This document shows positions 23,698-35,600 of a stretch of DNA of 64,000 nt, in pieces. Made by a program: the position numbers and the translations under genes. The notes beneath the pieces were generated by a model, which made no database searches, had not been told where the DNA came from, and saw nothing but the letters and a program-made list of their open reading frames with translations. Position 1 is the first letter of the stretch. The number at the start of each line of letters is the position of its first letter. Source of the DNA: Pomphorhynchus laevis (Eukaryota > Acanthocephala > Palaeacanthocephala > Echinorhynchida > Pomphorhynchidae); the NCBI GenBank assembly GCA_012934845.2, contig WNNJ02001257.1:124001-188000 (forward strand). The letters run 5' to 3'.

Positions 23698-26600
23698 CTA
23701 AAGTAGCAAACTTAATTAAGTTTTTTTAAAAAGTATCTACTTAACCATAATTAATATTAAATAATAATTAGAAATTAAATATAAATAAAATAATTTTAAA
23801 TAGTTGATAATGATCCATTATTGATGCAGGTCCTGACAAACCTTTTATTGAGACCATTGAATATTCCTTCGATTTACTTATGAAGACAGACTGAGATCAT
23901 TAAGCAGACTGAGATCATTAACATCATTAGGCAGTGACGCCGACAAACGTCGGCGTCGCTGCCTTATGAAGACAGACCGTCACATGGACCCGTCGGTACA
24001 TGGATATGTGCCTTGTTTGGCATTTATTCCAACGTCCTCATCACCCTCTTCGGAGTAGGGTTCAACTACGTGGTTCAAATGTTCTTCGCGGTCATTCTTT
24101 AACTATTCGAAGAAACACGGTACAGAAATTGGGCGCGATGCAATTTGATAGAAGAATTGTTGAGCTTTGGAACAACCTTGATGCAGATACCGTTGGATGC
24201 AGTTCACTTAATACTTTTAAAAGAAGACTACGAATGGATCAAGCAATGTTTCGTGTTGCATTTCCTTATTTTAATAACTAATTAATTTATTTACGAACTT
24301 ATTGTGAGCCAGCTATTTGAGCTAATGCTCGTATGTTGTTGAATGTATAATAATAATCTGATTAATAAAATGTCTTGAAAAATCAGTAATTTTTTAGACT
24401 TTAAAATGTTTTGAAAATTAGTAAAAAGATTATACACAAAATTGTTGATTGCTTTTTATTTTCTCTAAAAACTATTGCGATGACGCTCTGACTAATTATA
24501 CAGATTATGCCAGTGATCGATAAACATGACATCACGTAACGAGTTCTAATTGACCATCGATGGTTAATACGCCAAATCATTCCAGTGATCATCTTTTGGT
24601 TAAAAATGATGAATATATTCATAGTTAAGTAATAATAAGCCAATATTATATTATCATCTGTGATACTAATTTATTACTTTCGGAATACTGGACTAGATTG
24701 TTTAATCATACCTTAGGTGGTCATGTACCTCTGTCAATTTGAAAAGAAAGTTTCTTTGAGATGTAAAACGAAAGCCGAATGGTAGTTGCTTATCACTATA
24801 AATGATCTTAATTATGCTTTGTCTCGTGGTTTTGATATCATTGCGATTGCTTCCAGTTTGATCGGATTAGGTTGTATATCCCGTCGCTTATTACCATCCC
24901 AAGTTATTCCATTTGACTCTTGAAGAACTTGTGTCTCTATTTAGAGAGCTTTTACTCGACTTGTTCAAAACACTTTAATAAGGATTTTAATTGCTTTTGC
25001 TGTTCTTCTACGCTGTCCGAAACCAAAATCACTTCATCTAAATATGCCGTGGCTCCCTTTATACCAACGATCGTCTTTTCTATGTACCGTTAAAAATAGA
25101 TGGAGCTACTGATATTCAAAGGAAAGTCTTGTATACTAGAAATATTCCCATAAAGTGGTAATTACCAACAACCTTTGAATGTCCATGTCCGCTAAAATCT
25201 AAAGTATACGTTGCTTAAATCCAAAAATGTCGAAAAACACGTCCCTTTGCAACGACGAAATGCCTTTTTTTCGTCAAAAGGCATTTCGTCGTTTCCTTTT
25301 TTCGTCGATAAAAGGCATTTAGAAAGAGTCCGCAAATAAATATTTATTAATGGTCATACGAAAATCAGCACAAATTCTGACTTAGCCGAATCGCTTCTGA
25401 ACATCCACAATAGTTGTAGTCCAATCAGGTGGTAATACTTGCTGAAGATCTAACGGCACAATATTATTTAGTAAGCGATCACTATTCAGTAAGCGATCAA
25501 TCTCGTCTTTTACTGCATCGTAAATTGGAATAGGAATATGTATTGAAGCAAACGAGTCAGTGCTGCATTCGGAGACATGTGTAACACCGCTGTGAAATTA
25601 TTAATGTTTGCAAGGCTAGCTTCAAATACATGCCGATAACATTCATTTATTCTCTGGATCTATATCCAGAGAATAAATGAATGTTAATAATGAATAGTAT
25701 TTACTTTTGTCATCTTCGAGTATGCTAGCCACGCCAATTACTCTGCCTTGCATTGACAGACCCAATCGTATGGAAAATGGTAACTCTAGTAAAGGGCGCT
25801 TGCTTGTAGCTGTTATTACTACTGGTAACTGAAATCGTTTCCAACGAAACTCCACTTAGACGTCGCATTCTACCAGAATCCGGATAGGAACACAGCCAAA
25901 CGCAAACAACCGTTTCGCCGCTCTTAATGGTGGATCTCCAATATATTGCTATAATTGCTTAGATATGACCGTCGTCGATGCCCCAGTATCTAATTGCATC
26001 TGAATTGGTAATTTATTCGCGACTGGATTTCTATTATCTTCTTTGCACCGAGGGTCAGTACTCGTGGAAACTCTTCGTCTTCTGACGGAATTTTTATCGA
26101 TCGTAACGTATTAGATATCCTCTTTGTTTAACAGCAATGTAAAAAATGACCAAACCTTTGACAGCAGAAACGCTGTTTTCCTATAGCACTGCATCGTTGT
26201 ATATTAATTATTCCACAATTTTTACAGGCTTTCCCTCCATTTTGCTTCTGACCCATTGGTTTTTGTTATTCACTAAACTGCAGTGCCCCACATTATATTC
26301 CGAGCAACGAGCTATATACGATTTTTCGGGCTAATGTGCTTCCTAACCGGTTTGCTACAAACAATTCCCAGTTCTTTTTCAGGTCTACTTGCTATTTTGT
26401 TAGCAATAATTGGAACTTATCCCATAATTTTAAAATTAAAAGCAACCTTTAATAGCTTTTCTAGTGTAATGTTTTCGCTTTGTAGGCCTACTTTACGAGC
26501 AAATTCATCAGAGACCAAATGGCAATAGCATTCATTACCCGATCCGCCACTGCACTCTATTCATCAATTATATATTCTTTATAAAACTTACAATATCTTG

Positions 26601-29600
26601 CTGTTCCTTCAAAATTGTTGACACACTGTTTGGTTTCATTGTCCTTCTTGCGTAGATGCCAAAAATTGTAACTAGCTCATATTTAGCATCTCGAAAATTG
26701 ACGATTTAATATATTTAACACTTTATACATTTCTAAATTATTTAAATTGCATGTCGTCGTAGCCTTCCTAATCACTTCGAACGTGCCAAGTTTCAACTAG
26801 CCAAGAAATGAAACTTTCATCGTCCGTTTGTCGGCAATCGCACGTCGTGAAAATAGAGCTTCAACTTCACCACGTATTTCTCCCATTGTTTCGTGTTGCT
26901 GCCAAATTGTCTGAACGGAGGTGCTTGCCTTTGTGGTACGGGAAAGGCTTCAGCTAGTGGACCAGATTATGTGCTACTGTCAGCGCGCATTACTTCAAAT
27001 AGTTGCTTGTATTCCTGGTACTGTTCATTCTGTTGCTCCCACATAACTCAATAAGTTTGGTTTGATGTACAAGCAACCGTCATCTCACCTTGGTCGCCAG
27101 ATTCGTCACAAAAGTCACATATACAAATGCTTTGATTCTAGAATATTCTAGAAACTTCTCTGCCTGGTACCATGCTTATACGGTAACGAGCGTTATGCAT
27201 CACAACCTTCTCCCGTCAATGTTTATAAAAAGAGCAGAAAAATCACATATTTAAAGCAGCGTTCACAACGCTGCTTTAATTTTTATTTAACCTAAAAATC
27301 ATATTTTTAATATAGAATATATTAAAAATATAGGAAGAATCCTTTATGAGATCATTTTCATTAATTAGCATCTAATTAACGAAGAAGCCAATTTCAAAAG
27401 CGAAAATTTACTAATAGTTTGCTATTTTATTGTAAGACTCTCCTACCCTTTGAAATATCTTCAATAATTTGGATTAAAAACTAACGCATTAAATCTTATA
27501 CCTGTATATACACAAGGAACACTTGGCGCAATGTTATGATGCAAAAGGGATTGCTAGTTATGCTTGAAGGGCTAGTTACATAGCCCTTCAAATGAGGGAA
27601 GAAGAGAGAAATAATTTACAACAATTTTGACAAACAATTATTTTTTGGGTCCGCTGCCTTTATATAGAACCTTAATAATTGAGACTTTTTAAGTAGTTGG
27701 ACAACGGCCAGAAAATACACTATAAAAACCATAGCTAATAACGTCAAATAAATCGAAAGAGGGTTATATATGCTCTATAGCTAAGAATTCAGAACCTGTG
27801 TCCTATCGTTGCGTATTCTTATAAGTAAACTATGAAGATCTTAAGAGTAAATGGATCAGTTAAGTCCAAGTTTCTCGACTCTATTTGTAATCTGTCAAAC
27901 CGCGAAAAAACAACAACTTGGAGAAGTAGGGACACTATAATAATCGGTAATGGGATTTGAAGTTAGAATCTACGAGAAATGGTAATACTGTTTGCTAGGG
28001 GATAAATTATGTTAACGTTTTAAAGTCGAAAAGAACAAAGCTTACAGAAACTTTTCAGCTTCCTTTATAAAGTTAGTTCATTCTCTAAAGCTATAGATTT
28101 CGAGTTTTCTCTTAATAGACTAGAGTACGATAACTTCATCCTAGCATACACGGAACGTAAACTCAAAATAGCCTTAATCATCCTATGCAACGAGATCAAT
28201 TGTTTATTTAGATTTGCTAAGGACGGGTCGTTTTTAACAATATATCATAGCATTGCACATGCGTAATTGATTTTTATATACATGCATCAAGCAATAATTT
28301 ACGAACAACAGAGTATGTGAAATCAGTAGGAGACTGATCTGCTCGAAATAAAACATTCTCAACTTCATCTACTGTAGTAATCTGATATTCAAGATACGAC
28401 TAACTTGAGCGTTGGGTCGAGTATTTGAAAACTAGTCTAATTATAACAGAAAACAAGAATTTGATCACTATAGGTTTGTACTTTCTTACTAGTGATGACT
28501 TTGAACTCAAATCAGTACGTACTTCGACATGGAAATATGAAAAAATCAAACCTAGGCAATTGGTAGCTTCACGATTAACATATGTGTAAGAATTTTGATT
28601 GATCGAATATATAGGTCTAATTGAATCATAAAAGTACAAAATCTGCTTAGTCTCTCTTATTTTGTACGTTCGCGGAAGTCTATATTAAAATCGCCACCTA
28701 CCAATATGCTTCTTGAGATATCAAGATTTTGAATTATAGTTCGCATTCAATTGTAGAAATACTAGTATGCGGCCTAAATTAAAAACAAATAACAATCAGG
28801 CAATCACAACGAACCGCTATACAATACGGAAATTTACGAACCTATAATTCAATGAACTTTCCCTTCGAATAAATGAGAATAACGCCGCTCGGTCTACCTC
28901 TACCGCCGTATGTGGCTCGTATATTGAATGATCTAAACTGACATATGGTGATCGAGCGCATGCAAAATATTTTTACTATAAGCGGAGCATCAAATCGACA
29001 AAGGTACTTGTCGAAGCCAAGACTAAGTAGGCAATCCATACGATATGATTTTTTTTGTCACGAATAAAATATCATATAGTCAAATCCGCTGCTTGTTTCT
29101 CTCGTCTAGTTTGTCGCAGTCTAAATTGAGTTTATCTATCATTTAAAATATCTCTCTGAAAGAATAGACTGTACCAAACTCAAATAAAATCCGCTTCTTG
29201 TTTCTCTCGTCTAGTTTGTCGCAGTCTGAACTGAGCTTCTTTATAATTTAAAAGATCTATCTGAAATGATAGACTGTATCATATCCAAATAAAATCCGCT
29301 GCTTGTTTCTCTCGTCTAGTTTGTCGCAGTCTGAACTGAGCTTCTCTATAATTTAAAAGATCTATCTGAAATGATAGACTGTATCATATCCAAATAAAAT
29401 CCGCTGCTTGTTTCTCTCGTCTAGTTTGTCGTAGTCTAAATCGAGCTTCTCTATCCTTTAAAAGATCTCTTTGAAAGAATAGATTGTACCAAACTCAAAT
29501 AAAATCCGCTGCTTGTTTCTCTCGTCTAGTTTGTCGTAATCTAAATTGAGCTTCTCTATCCTTTAAAAGATCTCTTTGAAAGAATAGATTGTACCAAACT

Positions 29601-32600
29601 CAAATAAAATCCGCTGCTTGTTTCTCTCGTCTAGTTTGTCGTAGTCTAAATCGAGCTTCTCTATCCTTTAAAAGATCTCTTTGAAAGAATAGATTGTACC
29701 AAACTCAAATAAAATCCGCTGCTTGTTTCTCTCGTCTAGTTTGTCGTAGTCTAAATCGAGCTTCTCTATCCTTTAAAAGATCTCTCTGAAAGAATAGACT
29801 GTACCAAACTCAAATAAAATCCGCTGCTTGTTTCTCTCGTCTAGTTTGTCGTAGTCTAAATCGAGCTTCTCTATCCTTTAAAAGATCTCTCTGAAAGAAT
29901 AGACTGTACCAAACTCAAATAAAATCCGCTGCTTGTTTCTCTCGTCTAGTTTGTCGTAGTCTAAATCGAGCTTCTCTATCCTTTAAAAGATCTCTCTGAA
30001 AGAATAGACTGTACCTTACTCAAATAAAATCCGCTTCTTGTTTCTCTCGTCTAGTTTGTCGCAGTCTGAACTGAGCTTCTCTATAATTTAAAAGATCTAT
30101 CTGAAATGATAGACTGTATCATATCCAAATAAAATCCGCTGCTTGTTTCTCTCGTCTAGTTTGTCGTAGTCTAAATCGAGCTTCTCTATCCTTTAAAAGA
30201 TCTCTCTGAAAGAATAGACTGTACCATACTCAAATAAAATCCTCTGCTTGTTTCTCCCGCTTAGTTTGTCGCAGTCTGAACTGAACTTCTCTATAATTTA
30301 AAAGATCTATCTGAAAGGATAGACTGTATCAAAAAGGATAGACTATAGTCAAGGATAGACTGTAGGAGAGGAGCTGCGGCAAGTATTTTCAGAAGTAATC
30401 TGCATTAAAGATATTCCATCAACTGTCTTTGATTGAAACATTTAAACTTTAATATTATTCGATGAGTCCGAAAATTTTAGTTTTGATATTAAAGAGCGGG
30501 CGAGTTTCCATGACAGGTAATCTGGAAATTCCATGCAGAGAATTCGTATACTCTGCGTTCGTATACTCAAGCCGTGACAGGTAAGAGCGTTAATGATCAT
30601 ATTTTATTCGGAAGTGAATTATGGATGATTTGAATATGTTTAACTCTAGTTTATTAATTTAATTCATTAAAAATTATATAATTCAATATAATTATAATTA
30701 TAATTGAATTTGGGGACAGGATCAAAGAAAACTTTTAATTTTAATATTTCGCTAACTTCTGCTAGCATTATCAGAAAAAGAATACTATTTTTTCATCAAA
30801 ATTATTTTTCCTGATGCTAAAAGAAGTTAGCGAAATATTAAAATTAAAAGTTTTCTTTTTTTAATCCTGCTCTCACAATTCAATAAAGAAACATGGATCA
30901 TCAAAATCAAATATTTACTATAATTATAATATTATAATTTAATATTATTAGTGGTTTATTATTCCCTTGCGTCCGGAAACATGTTATTTTTAGGTTATTT
31001 CACAAAAATAAGGTTAACCCGTTAAACATGAATCAATACAGGAGTATATCGATAATGGTCAACCTTACAAGCCATTTGCGACGATCCTATCATAGCGGTT
31101 CTGAAAAATTAGAATATTCCTGTGGCTTAAGGTCACAACTAATTCTGATAATTCAAAGTTAGTAATGAGATTTGCTCTGAGACTAAGAAATGTTCTAATG
31201 TCCCGCACAGATTATAATATATTATATACAGATACAATTAAAATACAGATTTTCCATACAGATTGACCTAGGCAAGATCTATCGTTATACTTTAGTAAAT
31301 GGACGTGAAGTCAACATCAGTAAGACACCATAAATTAAGTTTAGAAAATGTGACCGTTTGTCTCAAGATGATCATCGATATCGATCATATAATGGTATTT
31401 CAGTTTAGCTAATTATCCAATTTTGTAATGTTGGAATTACTCTGATGATTTGCTGGACGTTTGCAGATAGCATTGACCAGATTAAGTATATAATAGCGTC
31501 TAGATTTTTATCTCTTGGTTTGATTTTTCTGTTTGTTATAAGCCGCACTAAAATGACATTTTTTAAAGCATATCCAGCTTTTCATGTTGATGTTATTTCC
31601 AATAATAAGCTACGGGATCCAAGCGGTTTGGAATGACTTTACTCGTACTAATATGCAAAAGCTGGGTATGATTAAATGGATGTTTATAAAATACTATTTT
31701 GTCTTGTTAAGAAAAATGTCTCTTCTTTATTGGTCCTGCTTGTAACGGAATCTCGTTATCTTTCGAATTGTTGCAAACATTAAGTATGCCTTCGTCGCCA
31801 TTTGTTGAGCATTGTATTTACTGCGAAATAAACTCGAGTTAGAGGACAGATTTATCAACTATCGTCAACTTATCAGTATCCATCTTTGTGGAAATTATTA
31901 TTAAACAGAAAGCGTTCGATAGTCTTGGGATTTTCGATTAGCGGGTATCATAGCAAATTTTACCGTAATCGAGTACTATGTCAAAACGAGATATTCAATA
32001 CTATTACAGATTTGGCGGACGACAGTATACTAGTATAGTGTTGAAAGCAAATACTTTATTGGAAATATATAGTATCGCGATTTCTTGATTTTTCAGTTTA
32101 TATTTTCTAATTATTTCTTTCTTTTTGTTTTTACCTGTTTGTGTTTACCTCATGACTCGTTCTTGCAGTGGTTTAATACATCTCTCAGATGATTTCTCAT
32201 AAATATATTATAATAATGTGTGCTTAATCATATTATAGTATTATTATAATAATTCGAAAATTCAGCAACGACTTATGAGAACGAGGCTCGTTTGGATATA
32301 TTTTATATATGTTGTATATTTTGTATATCCTGTAGTAATCTATACGGAAACCTGACAGTGAAATTCTTTATAAACATAGTCATTTTAGCCTCCTACTTAG
32401 TCTTGCTCAGAATCTACTACAAGCACATACACGAGAATCGTAAATCGTCTAAGTACGTGGAGCGAGTCATAGAAGTTGAAAGAGCACAAGTTGTTCCAGT
32501 TCCATTCTCTCAGTGGAGCAGGATCTCAAGCTTCTAAATTACTTTAAATCGTGTAGTGTCTAAAAACCTTGCAGAAATGGAAAACCATATCGTGACTGCA

Positions 32601-35600
32601 TCCGTGAACTCCGATTGCGTGTTGGATTAATATTAGTAAAGGCAACATCCATGGCGATTATGTAGGTTTGATCCACTTATCATCACGTACACGTGATGAT
32701 TATAACACTAATTTGATTTAAAACTTGAAAACCAAATTATCTTGTCTCGGATCATTTGCGAGAGCCAATTGATGTATTATATTTAATAATATATTATTTA
32801 ATATATTTATAATAATTGTTTAATGTAAATAACACATATGTACAAATAAAAAATTCTAAATATATTTTGTTCCTTATTAAACAAAGTATAGGAAATTTTA
32901 CTTTGAATGTATGTCAAAAATTTTTGATAATACTTAATCATTTAAAATATTTTACATATCGTCCAATTAACTAAAAGTATTTCTTTAAGTAAACGTGGTG
33001 TAACATTTATTTTCACTGAATTTAACAAATTGTGTACATCAAATATTTAATTATGAAACTAAAAAATATTTAGACATTTGAGCGAACTATTAGAATATAA
33101 ATATTATTATTTCAGATATAATAAACCTTGCTGCTTTCCCAATCTGACTTTCTGCCTTGAAAAAGGAATGTACGAAACGCTTCCGTGTTTTCTTGATGCA
33201 GCTCAAGTTGACGCTTCAAACGTAGGCATTCAACTTTATAATTACTCTCGTTGCTAAGAAAACAAATGCCAGATTGCAAATTAATTAAATTTAAACGGTA
33301 CCTAGGAATATCTGTTGAAATAATATCCGTTAATCCACGATGATCGTTTGCTGTCTAGATCAATCAATTTGGACAATGACATACAAACTTATGTATTTTA
33401 TACACTGCAGTAAATAATTTGTATAGAAAACGTTGTAATTCGTTTGGATAAGTTAATTTAGAATTAATTTATAATATATTCTTTTAGTTAGATTCTTTTA
33501 AAATGCTGAAGATGAAAACAAGATGCACCTGATGATGCAACTAATTTATGTTTTCCCAAGTAGGAATTGTCTAATTCAATTCACGCATGTTATATCATCA
33601 GTTGTTTTAACACAAATAATGTTTCCCATTTCAGTATTAAGTTTTCGTTTCGAAAACTTACAAACATCGAAAATACACCAGAAATGTTAAAATATCAAAA
33701 ATTTTTATCATAAATGTAAATAAAGGTGAATGTTAAGGGTTTAACATTAAAAAATGATAAAATGTTTAATGCAAAATTTAACTGTTTTATTCAAACAAAC
33801 GAATAACGAATAAATCTAATGTGACTCGTTTTTTACTTGACATGCGCATGCAGTGACTTTAAGTGTCATCAATTATATAAAGACATTTTTAACATTGGAG
33901 TATAAAAGCACACAATATAAAGGCAACTCCGGAGATGCCTTCTTAATATATTACAAGGCAGCCGAAACGAATGATGGTAGTTCACCCTACTGATGAGTGC
34001 TGCCGGCAACCATCAGCTCGTCTAATGGTGATAAGGAAGTCTGCCTAGTGTTTAAGGATGGTCCGCACAGTAATTCGATCTGGTTAAGAGCGTAAGCCTC
34101 AGACAATTAAGCAAAGTGTCGGAAACGCCTTTATTCACAATGTCACGCAGGCAACTGAAACGGCCAGTGAGTACATCATTCTACTAATGAGTGTTGCCGG
34201 TCTGGTTTGAATAATCGAATATGACAAAACATAGTATATATAATAGTAGTGCACGAATGTTCTGAGTAGACAACGGTCCAGGATTTCTTTCGAAATACGG
34301 CATTTATACAAAATGGTGTTGCTTGATAGACTGGACTTCGATTCACGACTTTCAGTCACAATGTCACTTCTAGACGACCACTTCAGCATCGAAATGATGA
34401 GTACCCGGCAACACTCATCAGTAGAATGAGGTACACACTGGTACCTCATTTATATATATAATGTGATATACGGAGACCGTTGTCCAGGATCCATTAGAAC
34501 GAATACAGTTCAATTCCATACAATTCCATACACCCTAGGGTGTTTGGAATTGGATATCATGAAGGAAGGATTCTGTAGCTGGTTTTCAATGCGAAAGTCA
34601 CCTCGTGTGACCTAGCAACTATTCATTACATAAATAAGCATCCATCAAAGGATCATTAGTCCCGATTTCAATCGATTTTCATGATCTCATACGATAAAAT
34701 CTATAATAAGCATGCCAGAGAAGCATATTGAATAGTAATGAATAGTTTCTAGGTCACACGAAATGACTTTCGCATTGAAACCCAGCTACATAATCCTTCC
34801 TTCATGATATCCAATTCCATACACCCTAGGGTGTATGGAATTGGATATCATGAAGGAAGGATTCTGTAGCTGGTTTTCAATGCGAAAGTCACCTCGTGTG
34901 ACCTAGCAACTATTCATTACATAAATAAGCATCCATCAAAGGATCACCAGTCCCGATTTCAATCGATCTTCATGATCTCATACGATAAAATCTATAATAA
35001 GCATGCCAGAGAAGCATCTCGGACAATGCAGTTTCTGGATATCATGATGGAAGGTTTCATATACTGTGTGAAATCTGGTAATCCTGGATTCGTAGCCTAG
35101 CAGTCAAGAGCGCAAGCCAAGTACGGAGAGCGACAACTCGAATCTCGGATAAGTCAAATTTCAAAAGGCGAAGAGTTGGTAGTCAGCCTTCTGATGAGCC
35201 CGGGGCTATCAACATGTGGCAAAAAGCGAGCGAAACGGAAACGGCTGTGACAATGTGGCCGTTAGAAGTCAGGGTGTATGGAATTGGATATTATGAAGGA
35301 AGGATTCCGTAGCTGGTTTTCAATGCGAAAGTCACTTCGTGTGACCTAGCAACTATTCATTATATATATATTACTTGTAATGAAAGAAACTGGGAAGTAG
35401 AGCGTTTATTTATTTGTGAAACATTTCGATTGTTTTCGGTCTTTTTCAGTCGCTAGTGTTAAATGTCAGATTTGTACAGTGGGTACGACAATTTGTCTGT
35501 AATTCCGATGTGGAAGAATTCCAGATCTTTATCACAGCGTTTATAGTATTTTACAGAACGTATTGTTAAAATATTATAGTTCTGCTTTCATATTAGAGTT

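Larger units (their letters stand above)
24700..27240 (-). mobile_element. Ty3/gypsy LTR retrotransposon, heavily decayed fossil
   Basis: The minus strand shows scattered Pol text: an MQLDTGASTTVIS protease motif near 26000 and an RT palm reading AYLDEVILVSDS near 25040. A TGGCGACC primer-site-like sequence lies near 27100, just inside what should be the 5' LTR (about 27110-27240). It has many breaks and is clearly older than the element at 18.5-22.4 kb. It contains two long perfect hairpins. The left end is uncertain. Confidence 0.72.

Noticed and set aside
29085-30344. CRISPR-like or coding repeat array
   Set aside because: Units are contiguous 105-bp tandem copies without spacers, in eukaryotic DNA, and stops occur in all frames.
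34135-34449. 104-aa minus-strand frame
   Set aside because: It lies wholly within the tRNA-like repeat units and matching frames recur in the 46 kb cluster; no protein signature.
35167-35245. Ordinary type-I hammerhead in the SINE (CTGATGA at 35191, GAAAC near 35230)
   Set aside because: The would-be stem II between the boxes pairs poorly; the permuted pairing GGC/GCC fits better, so I list it only as a weak bipartite motif.
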